Assembly: GCA_913041025.1 (NCBI GenBank)
Contig: CAJWGQ010000110.1
Location: forward strand, 1 to 9,493
Length of the DNA stretch: 9,493 nt
From: an uncultured Gammaproteobacteria bacterium
Lineage (GTDB): Bacteria; Pseudomonadota; Gammaproteobacteria; Pseudomonadales; Azotimanducaceae_A
Direction: 5' to 3'
Positions 1 through 6,818 of the stretch are shown here, in pieces. Within the stretch, counting starts at the first letter, position 1. Each line of letters begins with the position of its first letter. Position numbers and translations under genes: made by a program. Under the pieces are notes generated by a model. That model saw nothing but the letters and a program-made list of their open reading frames with translations, searched no databases and was not told the DNA's origin.

Positions 1-866
1 TTAATGCTGATAATCAATTGCTCACAGAAGACATACTCGAACTTGTCAATGCAGGTATTGTTGCCTACACGTTTTGTGATGATTTTAAAGCCAACCTATG
101 GGCAAAGGCGCTCCCTAATATCCGGCTTAATCAGGGTGTAAAGCTTTCCTCAGGTCAGCCCGTCGGCTGGGTAATTCGACCAAGTTCACGTCTGCTTCGA
201 GCGGCCTTGAGCACTTTTTCTAAGGACGTAAAAAAAGGCACTCTTCTCGGTAATATCCTGTTTAAAAAATATTATGCTTCAACGCGGTGGATTAATAACC
301 CTCTAGAAAAGACTGAACGAGATAAGTTTGAACAGACCATCCATTTGTTTCGTCGGTTTGGGGAGGAGTATCAATTTGACCCGTTGGCGTTAGCAGCTCA
401 GGGATATCAGGAATCACGACTAGATCAATCTGTAACCAGCCATATGGGTGCCATTGGCGTGATGCAGCTACTGCAGAGTACAGCTAATGACCCTAATGTT
501 GGAATTCCCAACATCGATGACGTCGAAAACAACATCCATGCCGGCGCCAAGTACATGAATTTTCTTCGTAATCGATACTTTTCAGATGACGCTATCTCAC
601 CTATCGATCAACGTTTGTTTACTTGGGCCGCATACAATGCCGGACCCGCAAATATCCGTCGTGTTAGAGCTGCCGCTACGCGAAACGGGTTGGATCCAAA
701 CGTCTGGTTCAATAACGTCGAACATATGGCGGCTAGCAAGATTAGCCGGGAACCAGTCAAATACGTGGCAAACATCTATAAATACTATACAGCCTATCGA
801 ATGATCGAGGATCAAGCTGATCGTAAATCTGCAGCGATCCAAAAACTTGAAACTTCAAACGATTAA
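1..866 (+). CDS. MltF-like lytic murein transglycosylase, 5' truncated by window edge
   Basis: This is the C-terminal part of a periplasmic enzyme that cleaves the glycan strands of peptidoglycan, leaving 1,6-anhydro-muramic ends. Reading in frame from position 3 there is no stop before the first possible start (TTG at 18), so the gene begins outside the window. Numbering from that TTG, residues ~1-95 look like the end of a periplasmic solute-binding (SBP_bac_3-like) domain, including the GTLLGN...YY stretch seen before the catalytic domain in MltF proteins. Residues ~105-260 are an SLT domain: catalytic Glu132 in QESRLD, GAIGVMQL at 144-151, and AYNAGP at 205-210. The motifs are intact, so activity is expected. 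The gene ends with TAA. Copy A of the GTACCC repeat starts 14 nt downstream, and no clear terminator follows. The alternative is a stand-alone SLT protein, but the N-terminal sequence favours MltF type. Confidence 0.88.
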   Translation, partial: NADNQLLTEDILELVNAGIVAYTFCDDFKANLWAKALPNIRLNQGVKLSSGQPVGWVIRPSSRLLRAALSTFSKDVKKGTLLGNILFKKYYASTRWINNPLEKTERDKFEQTIHLFRRFGEEYQFDPLALAAQGYQESRLDQSVTSHMGAIGVMQLLQSTANDPNVGIPNIDDVENNIHAGAKYMNFLRNRYFSDDAISPIDQRLFTWAAYNAGPANIRRVRAAATRNGLDPNVWFNNVEHMAASKISREPVKYVANIYKYYTAYRMIEDQADRKSAAIQKLETSND

Positions 867-880
867 AGAGTAATTCCTAA

Positions 881-920
881 GTTCGTAATTGCTGGGTACC
901 CAAACCGGTATCCAACCGAA
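881..920. repeat. Copy A of ~40-bp dispersed repeat with tandem GTACCC units
   Basis: This copy matches 35 of 40 bases with copy B at 3850-3889, and all five differences are transitions. The first 14 bases are identical. The core is two tandem 12-bp units, 895-906 (GGTACCCAAACC) and 907-918 (GGTATCCAACCG), one helical turn apart. A 6-bp inverted repeat, GAGTAA at 868-873 and TTACTC at 929-934, encloses the copy. The copy lies just after the transglycosylase gene. Integrase arm sites or a small dispersed repeat are both possible. What is seen is only the repetition. Confidence 0.75.
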
Positions 921-1021
921 CTATGTCGTTACTCCTATGATCAGCTACTACTGGTAATATGAGCGAAAAAAATGCACTGCGGAAAAAGCGTAAACAATGG
1001 ACCAATTCCAATCAAACGAAG

Positions 1022-1028
1022 AGGAGGG
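1022..1028 (+). promoter_or_regulatory. Shine-Dalgarno site choosing the GTG start of the PhyH gene
   Basis: The purine-rich AGGAGGG string contains GGAGG at 1023-1027, which ends 7 nt before GTG at 1035. This spacing is close to ideal. For the ATG at 1044 the same string is 16 nt away, and only a GAGG at 1037-1040 lies nearby, 3 nt upstream and so too close. The earlier ATG at 972 has no such site. The site therefore favours the GTG start. Confidence 0.6.
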
Positions 1029-1034
1029 AGAAAA

Positions 1035-1874
1035 GTGAGGAAAATGCTTACTAAGAAACAAATATCGAGCTTTGATAAGGATGGAATTGTGAAGCTGTCA
1101 GCTTTCATCGAACCAGCCATCTTAAGTAAGCTAAATGCAGCCTTTGATTGGTCGATTGCTAACCCTGGTCCCTTCGTAACCGGGAAAGCCACTGGCGAGA
1201 ATGTCCACCTCGTCGATAATGCAAACCCCGAAGCCTATCAAATGTATAGCGAGCTAGTCATAGAAAATGGCATTGGTCATGTCGCAGCGCAGTTGTGGAG
1301 TTCGGACTACGTTGGCTTTTTTGCTGAAGAGGTCTATTTAAAAAAAGGTAAATCAATGCCAAGTTACTGGCATCAGGATACGGTCTATTCCCCCTGGGGC
1401 GGTGAGCACTGGGCAAATTTTTGGATACCGCTTGTTTCGATGACTGCGGAGCAAGCGATTCGGATTGTTCGTGGTTCACACAAAGGAATTATGTACGACG
1501 GTATTACTTTTAACCCTTTAGACCCCACCGAACCTCTTTGGGGCGAAGCGGGTAATTTTCCTAGATTACCGGACATCACAGCGGAGTATGAGGCTGATTC
1601 AAAGTCCTGGGATATCTTGGGTTTCGATGTGTCGCCAGGAGACATGGTCATATTACACCCCCATGCAATTCATTCAGGCGGAAAGAGTGATGCAGAGCTA
1701 AAAGTTCGACGCAACCTGGTTCTTCGTTTTTTTGGAGATAAGTCATATTACAGTGCTCACTTACCCGATGCCCCTGGCATGTACGATAACAGCCCAATTC
1801 CCGCGACTGGTGGAGGCTTCCTGGCTGATGGAGACCCCTATCGTCCGGCGTCTTTGGTTCAAGTGAATGTTTGA
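1035..1874 (+). CDS. Phytanoyl-CoA dioxygenase (PhyH) family oxygenase
   Basis: This is a 279-residue cytoplasmic non-haem Fe(II)/2-oxoglutarate-dependent oxygenase. Enzymes of this family hydroxylate diverse small molecules while turning 2-oxoglutarate and O2 into succinate and CO2. The facial triad is visible. His113 and Asp115 lie in WHQD (GTG-start numbering), followed by the family-typical aromatic run PWGGEHWANFWIPL. The distal His is His213 in HAIHSGG, after GDMVILHP. The following RRN segment (Arg225/226) should supply the Arg that holds 2-oxoglutarate. VRGSHKG near residue 146 also fits the family. There is no signal peptide. GTG at 1035 is chosen for its ribosome site; ATG at 1044 is the alternative start, giving 276 residues. 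The substrate cannot be told, because family members act on fatty acyl-CoAs, ectoine, halogenated compounds and others. The gene stands alone between repeat A and a terminator, next to an esterase. Confidence 0.88.
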   Translation: MRKMLTKKQISSFDKDGIVKLSAFIEPAILSKLNAAFDWSIANPGPFVTGKATGENVHLVDNANPEAYQMYSELVIENGIGHVAAQLWSSDYVGFFAEEVYLKKGKSMPSYWHQDTVYSPWGGEHWANFWIPLVSMTAEQAIRIVRGSHKGIMYDGITFNPLDPTEPLWGEAGNFPRLPDITAEYEADSKSWDILGFDVSPGDMVILHPHAIHSGGKSDAELKVRRNLVLRFFGDKSYYSAHLPDAPGMYDNSPIPATGGGFLADGDPYRPASLVQVNV

Positions 1875-1955
1875 CGCCTTAAAACGCTAACCCAGCCAGC
1901 TCAAATCAATCGTTAAATACTATCGAGAGATCGATGAAAAAGAGGAACAGAAATA

Positions 1956-1980
1956 GGGGCACTTTAGGGGTGCCTTTTTT
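1956..1980 (+). terminator. Intrinsic terminator after the PhyH gene
   Basis: The stem GGCAC (1958-1962) pairs with GTGCC (1970-1974) around a 7-nt loop, and six T follow at once (1975-1980). Two more G at 1956-1957 can pair with the first T residues. It lies 82 nt after the PhyH stop and 33 nt before the esterase start. The esterase therefore either has a promoter within this short stretch or depends on read-through. Confidence 0.75.
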
Positions 1981-2013
1981 CAAGTAGTATGAAATAAAGA
2001 ATCAGGGGGAAAT

Positions 2014-3642
2014 ATGACCAGAACAATAACCGGATTATTTATTATTTTTACTCTAGCAGCGTTAGGCTGCGCCGAAAGACGAGGACAAGAAACCTTAACC
2101 CCGATTCAATCGACGATCTCGGTAAGTGGTGGTCTCATTGAAGGAAAGATTACTGAAACAGGATTGAGAACTTTCATGTCGGTTCCCTATGCGGCACCGC
2201 CTGTCGGAGAATTACGATGGGCGCCTACGGCATCTGTCATTCCATGGCAGGGGGTCTTGCTTGCCAAAGAGGCGGGACCAGCCTGTATGCAGCCTGAAGG
2301 TTTGGGTGGAGATTTTTATGGCGAAACTGGTATCGAGATGGATGAAGATTGTCTGCTCCTCAACGTTTGGACTCGAGCGAAAAATGAAGAAGATCAATTA
2401 CCCGTTATGGTTTGGATACATGGAGGCGGCTTAGTAATAGGTCAGGGATCTACCTACCCCGGAGATTTATTAACATCAAAAGGCGTTGTGTTAGTCACGG
2501 TCAATTATCGGTTAGGGCGTTTTGGGTTTTTTGCGCACCCGGAGCTCACTGATGAAAATCCGAATAAGGTTTCTGGTAATCAAGGGCTGCGTGATCAAAT
2601 CGCATCGCTGAAGTGGGTAAGGGACAACATCGAACGATTTGGGGGTGATCCCGATAACGTCACCATATTTGGCGAGTCCGCGGGTTCGTTGAGCATGTCA
2701 TTATTACAAGCAAGCCCGTTAGCTAAAGGGCTTTTTCACAAGGTTATAGGACAGAGCGGTGGTGCTTTCCAGCCCATGACATATCGGGACCAAGTCAGAA
2801 GTTATTCACCGATGCACAGTGAGGCGATTGGAGAGAAATTCGGAAGAGCGCTTAACGAAGAGGGGGAAGATATCAGTCTAGAAGAAATGCGAGGTCACTC
2901 TCAAGAAGAATTGATGACGGCTTTCAACAGTGATCCTATTTTTAGTGATTACAATCACCTGGCAATCGTTGACGGCGAGGTGATTCCCGAGGAGGTTGCG
3001 ACCATATTTGGAAAAGGGCTCCAAGCTGATGTGCCGGTGATGATCGGTTCAAATTCTGATGAAGGTACTGCATTCATGCCATTTTTTTATCCGTTATTTG
3101 GCGAGGGAGTAGAAGGATTCCAGAATTACGTTGCGTCGACCAGTTTGTCTGAAATGGATAAAGATGAGATTGCGAGAGAATATCCGAGTGCGACCGATGA
3201 ACAGGCAGAGGATTCTTGGGCGCAGCTTTTTACGGATGAGGATTTTACCTATCCTATGCGTGCCTGGGCCCGAAGTATGGAGAACGTGAGCAGTGATGCT
3301 TATCTCTATTGGTTCACCTGGGTGCCCCCGGTAGAGAATAGTGAACAGCTTGGCTCTTTTCATGCTGCTGAATTAGGGTATGTGTTCGGTAATCTAACCC
3401 TGTTTGGAGCTAAACCGACAGAGGCAGATCAGCAGTTTTCCGAGATGATGTCGACCATTTGGACGCAGTTTGCCAAAACAGGTAACCCCAATGGTCCTGG
3501 TCTTCCGGAGTGGAGCCCATACACTTCTGATAACGAGGCTTACGTTGAATTGGGCATTAACACAGGCGCGCGTTCCGAGCTTAGGATCGCTCAAATAGAC
3601 CTCATCGAAAGCGCCTGGAAAAAGAGACGATCTCAGCAGTAA
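2014..3642 (+). CDS. Type-B carboxylesterase, exported, probable lipoprotein
   Basis: This 542-residue alpha/beta hydrolase belongs to the carboxylesterase type B / para-nitrobenzyl esterase family, which hydrolyses carboxylic esters and, in some members, carbamates. A signal peptide of ~18 residues ends in AALGC, so Cys19 may be lipidated; the lipobox is imperfect because -3 is Ala. Features in order are: EDCLLLNVW (111-119, family signature), oxyanion-hole HGGG (136-139), nucleophile Ser222 in GESAGS, Glu350 in SDEGT, and His450 in FHAAELGYVFG. Cys91 and Cys113 are placed for the family's conserved disulfide. All catalytic residues are present, and the length is normal. The start is supported by AGGGG at 2004-2008, 5 nt from the ATG. 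The gene follows a terminator and is followed by the attachment-like region, so it may be transcribed alone. The physiological substrate is unknown. Confidence 0.93.
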   Translation: MTRTITGLFIIFTLAALGCAERRGQETLTPIQSTISVSGGLIEGKITETGLRTFMSVPYAAPPVGELRWAPTASVIPWQGVLLAKEAGPACMQPEGLGGDFYGETGIEMDEDCLLLNVWTRAKNEEDQLPVMVWIHGGGLVIGQGSTYPGDLLTSKGVVLVTVNYRLGRFGFFAHPELTDENPNKVSGNQGLRDQIASLKWVRDNIERFGGDPDNVTIFGESAGSLSMSLLQASPLAKGLFHKVIGQSGGAFQPMTYRDQVRSYSPMHSEAIGEKFGRALNEEGEDISLEEMRGHSQEELMTAFNSDPIFSDYNHLAIVDGEVIPEEVATIFGKGLQADVPVMIGSNSDEGTAFMPFFYPLFGEGVEGFQNYVASTSLSEMDKDEIAREYPSATDEQAEDSWAQLFTDEDFTYPMRAWARSMENVSSDAYLYWFTWVPPVENSEQLGSFHAAELGYVFGNLTLFGAKPTEADQQFSEMMSTIWTQFAKTGNPNGPGLPEWSPYTSDNEAYVELGINTGARSELRIAQIDLIESAWKKRRSQQ

Positions 3643-3717
3643 GGCTTATTCTGAGATTGGATTGACGGTGCGCCTAGATACGTCTTTTGATTTAATTAGG
3701 TTATTGTTTGTAAAAAC

Positions 3718-3739
3718 AGTACCCAAATAGTACCCAAAA
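3718..3739. repeat. Tandem 11-bp GTACCC repeat pair (copy C)
   Basis: AGTACCCAAAT is followed at once by AGTACCCAAAA, two units that differ only in the last base. The unit matches the core of repeats A and B, but the flanking GTTCGTAATTG is missing. Tandem sites one helical turn apart are typical of cooperative protein binding, such as integrase arm sites. Confidence 0.7.
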
Positions 3740-3760
3740 CCCCCTCGATCCTCTGAAACG

Positions 3761-3805
3761 CCCGTATATAGGGGTTGTTGGCGGAAGAGGTATGCGTCAT
3801 ACGGG
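3761..3805. repeat. Inverted repeat around a tRNA-Ser-end-like string
   Basis: CCCGTAT (3761-3767) and ATACGGG (3799-3805) are perfect inverted arms separated by 31 nt. Within them, 3779-3790 reads TGGCGGAAGAGG. In reverse complement this is CCTCTTCCGCCA, which looks like the acceptor-stem end plus CCA of a tRNA-Ser. A second, mutually exclusive small hairpin, GTATG-cgt-CATAC, lies at 3790-3802. The rest does not fold as a tRNA, since the T-loop is absent. At most this is a remnant or att core. Confidence 0.4.
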
Positions 3806-3837
3806 TAAAATTATAATATTAAAAACAAGTACTTATA

Positions 3838-3915
3838 AGGTTTTACTGTGTTCGTAATTGCTGAGTACCCAAACCAGTACCCAACTAAAATTCTAGATTT
3901 CACCCAGTAAAACCT
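3838..3915. repeat. Perfect 11-bp inverted repeat enclosing repeat copy B
   Basis: AGGTTTTACTG at 3838-3848 is exactly reverse-complementary to CAGTAAAACCT at 3905-3915. The 56-nt interior contains the whole of copy B. The arms are too far apart, and the right arm lacks a following T tract, so a simple terminator is unlikely. A bounded small element or a cruciform/binding structure fits better. Confidence 0.55.
3850..3889. repeat. Copy B of ~40-bp dispersed repeat with tandem GTACCC units
   Basis: This is the partner of copy A at 881-920, same orientation, 35 of 40 bases identical. Its two 12-bp units are 3864-3875 (AGTACCCAAACC) and 3876-3887 (AGTACCCAACTA). The two copies are about 2.97 kb apart and bracket the PhyH and esterase genes. 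Confidence 0.75.
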
Positions 3916-4142
3916 AATTTCTACTATCTCGACTCCACCCCCGGGGTACTCCCAACTCACTCAGTTGAGACTTCTGGTGTGATCTAGAACCAATAATATG
4001 GACGGGTGATTTGAAATTGTTCATTAAAACCGTCAATTATAATTTCAAAAGATGAGATTAAATAAGGTCTCGGGCTACGCACGTTTGCCTATTACACTGG
4101 AGTTAAAGGGTGACAATAGCATTACAAAAAAATTCAAATGTA

Positions 4143-4155
4143 ATGAAACGTTCAT
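4143..4155. promoter_or_regulatory. Possible operator upstream of the receptor gene
   Basis: ATGAA and TTCAT form perfect 5-bp inverted arms around ACG, 64 nt before the receptor start. The shape with a central CG faintly recalls LacI-family operators, but it is shorter than their usual 14-bp form. No regulator gene is present. This is weak evidence and may be chance. Confidence 0.2.
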
Positions 4156-4219
4156 CATTCCATCATCGCTTTGTAAAAAATTTTTAACGAAATCACACTA
4201 ATTTTGCTGAATCTTAAAA

Positions 4220-6772
4220 TTGCGGGATTCGACTTTGACAAACTCTCATTTTTCAATCAGCTCAAGATTTCTAAAACAGCAATTGGTTTTGATATTTGTA
4301 ACGCTTTTGACGATTTTGGTTCCTCAAGTCGTATGGACAGAAGAGGAGGAAATGGAAGAGGTGCTCGTAACAGCGAAGCCTATTAAAGCAAGTCAACTTT
4401 CTTCAATTGAGGCAAAAAGAAATTCGGTCAATTTAGTGGATGTGGTTTCTGCTGACGCTATCGGGCGCTTTCCCGACACAAACCTGGCAGATTCTCTTGG
4501 CAGATTGCCTGGGGTTTCAGTTGAAAGAGACCAGGGCCGAGCGCGTTATTTGAACTTTCGAGGTGCGCCCCGAAGATACACCGCCATTGCTTTTGATGGT
4601 ATCGATATTCCTGGAACGGAGAACGGGCGGATTCCCCGATTCGACTCTTATCCATCGGTGATCACGTCGCAGATACTTGCAAACAAAGCTATCACAGCAG
4701 ATATGACTGGCGAGGCGGTAGCGGGCTATATCGACATTAAGACCTTTTCTCCATCGGATATTGAGGGCTTTTCTGCGTCTTTCGATTACGGTTTTGGTGA
4801 GCAAGACCTAGGAGGTGGCGATGTTGATCGATACAGCGGAAGACTCTCTTTTTCAAACGATATGTTCGGAATTTTAGTGTTTGCCTCTGAGACTGGAAAT
4901 CGGCAGGTGACGACAAACCTGGATGACATGGATTGGACTTACACTGAAGGCGGGATCATTCCTTCTCGAATCCGAACCAATAACTACTTTGTAGATTATT
5001 CAAATGAAGCGTCTGGTTTAACTGGAGAATTTTACTTCGGCAACGGGGGACGTATTTTTTACAAATACTTAGATACTGAATTCCTTGACTTCGAGGAACG
5101 TAATCAGTGGCAGATTGACCTTCGAAGAATAGAAAATCCGACACCGAATACCGGCTACGCTCCAGACGCCCGAGGTAACAGGGCGTTGGAGTATGGTAAA
5201 TACAACAACACTACTGAGGTTCACACGATAGGCACGGATTTTCTTGCAGCCAACTGGAATGTGGAAATTAGAGTTAGCGACATAGAACTGAAAAGTGAAC
5301 TTTGGTTGCCTCTCCCTTACATGAGTTGGAGTGATGGAGTAACGTACGACGTTTCCGATCCGTCAGATCCGTTCTTTACTTTCGACACACCTCTTGCTGA
5401 ACTGCAGTACGACCCGATCTTCGCGGTGTTTGATTTTTTAAATTACTGGTCGCGAACGAACACTGAAAATCAACAGTACAAAGTCGACGCTGATACCAGT
5501 AATGCGTTGGGTGAATTTAAGCTAGGCGCAAAATTTGACCAAAGAGAAGCGCTAGGTGGAAACGGGACAAACTGGGGTCTGCTTGGTCAATATGGTTTAT
5601 CTCGGGAAGCGATCAAAGGCTATGAGCAGCCTGACCGACTCTGGTTCACCGATGTCAGAAACCCGGTCGGTGGTTTTTATACAGACAATAAAGGGCTTTT
5701 CGATGCGCTTGTCGCTGGAGGAGTCGTCTTCCCAGGTTTGGAAGACGCTGACTCAGATGCTTTAGTGACAGTGGACGAGGAAATTATATCCTTGTATGCC
5801 ATGCAAACGATTGATACAGATTTCGGCAATGTCATCCTAGGACTTAGGTATGAAGACACAGATTTCCGTACGGTCGGATGGCAGCTTAACAGTCAGGGAG
5901 AGGAAGTTCCTCTAACGATATCGAAGAGCTATTCGAATTGGTTGCCAAGTGCCCACCTAAATTATGACTTAAACGAAGACACAAAATTAAGAGCCTCGAT
6001 CACCACAGCGGTCAGCAGACCCGGCTACAATGAAGCGCGGGCAAGCGCGAGTATCAGCCCTGTTAACCAAAGTGTTTCGGGTGGAAATCCCTACCTAGAG
6101 CCAGAAGAATCTTGGGGTCTTGATTTAGCCTACGAGTGGTATTTTGGGGAAGCAAGCATTTTCGCCGTTTCAGCGTTTTATCGCGAGGTGGATAACGTTA
6201 TTGTTGCTGGGTCCACGACTGTGGATGGGTCAGTCTACTCTCCGGCCGCTCAACCGGGCGAGCAGTGGTCTTTGACAGGTAGCGCGAATGGCTCGGACGG
6301 AGAGCTCAAGGGGATCGAGTTAAACTTTATTGATCGGCTTGATAATTACGTGACCGGCCCGCTATCTGGGTTTGGGTTAGAGTTAAATCTAGCGGCGATA
6401 GACTCAAGTTTTAAGGCGCCAGATGGAAACGAGTATTCCTTGCCCGGAACGTCAGACCTGACTTACAACGCATCGTTATTTTACGAGAAATATAACTTCT
6501 CAATTAGGCTCAATTATCGGTATCGCGATTTCTGGCTGGACACCACGGAGGCTGACGTAGGGGATGGCAATTACTGGGATGAGCAAGAAAGGCTTGAGTT
6601 ATCCCTCAGGTATGACCTTGAAGAACTCACCGGATTCAAAGCGATAGTTTATGCCGATTTAATGAACCTCTCAGACTACGAGGATGTTCGATATACGGGA
6701 AACGCGAGGAATCCTAATCAGATCGAAACGTACGGTTCGCGCTACGTTATGGGCATTCGAGCTAGCTTCTAA
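4220..6772 (+). CDS. TonB-dependent outer-membrane receptor
   Basis: This outer-membrane receptor, of up to 850 residues, is powered by TonB-ExbB-ExbD and imports a scarce ligand into the periplasm. A signal segment (hydrophobic ~22-38) is followed by a TonB-box-like EEVLVTA (46-52). A plug domain follows (~65-178) with FPDTNLADSLGRLPGVSVERDQG, FRGAPRRY, FDGIDIPG and GEAVAGYIDIKT, wording typical of the TonB-Xanth-Caul type. The rest is a long beta-barrel ending in Phe, as usual for Omp85 assembly. There is no STN domain. The start is uncertain. The frame opens at 4211 after a TGA, the only early candidates are TTG at 4220 and TTG at 4235, and neither has a strong ribosome site (GGGA at 4224-4227 lies 7 nt from the second). 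The ligand is unknown. The next gene, an exported hydrolase, starts 46 nt after the stop, which suggests one transcript. Confidence 0.93.
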   Translation: MRDSTLTNSHFSISSRFLKQQLVLIFVTLLTILVPQVVWTEEEEMEEVLVTAKPIKASQLSSIEAKRNSVNLVDVVSADAIGRFPDTNLADSLGRLPGVSVERDQGRARYLNFRGAPRRYTAIAFDGIDIPGTENGRIPRFDSYPSVITSQILANKAITADMTGEAVAGYIDIKTFSPSDIEGFSASFDYGFGEQDLGGGDVDRYSGRLSFSNDMFGILVFASETGNRQVTTNLDDMDWTYTEGGIIPSRIRTNNYFVDYSNEASGLTGEFYFGNGGRIFYKYLDTEFLDFEERNQWQIDLRRIENPTPNTGYAPDARGNRALEYGKYNNTTEVHTIGTDFLAANWNVEIRVSDIELKSELWLPLPYMSWSDGVTYDVSDPSDPFFTFDTPLAELQYDPIFAVFDFLNYWSRTNTENQQYKVDADTSNALGEFKLGAKFDQREALGGNGTNWGLLGQYGLSREAIKGYEQPDRLWFTDVRNPVGGFYTDNKGLFDALVAGGVVFPGLEDADSDALVTVDEEIISLYAMQTIDTDFGNVILGLRYEDTDFRTVGWQLNSQGEEVPLTISKSYSNWLPSAHLNYDLNEDTKLRASITTAVSRPGYNEARASASISPVNQSVSGGNPYLEPEESWGLDLAYEWYFGEASIFAVSAFYREVDNVIVAGSTTVDGSVYSPAAQPGEQWSLTGSANGSDGELKGIELNFIDRLDNYVTGPLSGFGLELNLAAIDSSFKAPDGNEYSLPGTSDLTYNASLFYEKYNFSIRLNYRYRDFWLDTTEADVGDGNYWDEQERLELSLRYDLEELTGFKAIVYADLMNLSDYEDVRYTGNARNPNQIETYGSRYVMGIRASF

Positions 6773-6818
6773 TTGCAAATTCGAATGAGCTCTGGAATCT
6801 GATGCGTATTGATGTTTG

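Larger units (their letters stand above)
3643..4219. other. Gene-free 577-bp region with attachment-site-like repeats
   Basis: I see no credible coding region here on either strand. The stretch holds three tandem GTACCC-type pairs or relatives (3718-3739, 3864-3887, and a degenerate GTACTCCCAACT at 3946-3957). It also has a tRNA-Ser-end-like string at 3779-3790, a 7-bp inverted repeat at 3761-3805, and an 11-bp inverted repeat at 3838-3915. The order arm repeats, short core, arm repeats resembles the layout of a tyrosine-integrase attachment site, but no integrase gene is in the window. From 3960 to 4219 the sequence is AT-rich leader for the receptor gene. I could not find a convincing -35/-10 pair or a Shine-Dalgarno site in it. 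Confidence 0.5.

Noticed and set aside
941..1192. Minus-strand open frame across the PhyH start, and similar minus-strand frames opposite the esterase, receptor and hydrolase genes
   Set aside because: They lie opposite genes with intact family motifs, show no domain wording of their own, and have no ribosome sites.
1871..1900. TTGACG resembling a -35 box at the end of the PhyH gene
   Set aside because: No -10-like hexamer lies at 16-18 nt, and the string overlaps the stop codon of the gene.
3779..3805. A tRNA-Ser gene on the minus strand
   Set aside because: Only the last 12 bases look tRNA-like; the T-loop, anticodon arm and D arm are absent.
4143..4187. 14-codon ATG frame before the receptor, a possible leader peptide
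   Set aside because: There is no ribosome site, no attenuator-like hairpins and no codon run that would point to leader control.
4204..4386. 60-codon frame overlapping the receptor's 5' end
   Set aside because: Its end is rich in Gly, Arg and Asn from reading the TonB-box region in the wrong frame, and the receptor frame carries the clear signal peptide and plug domain.
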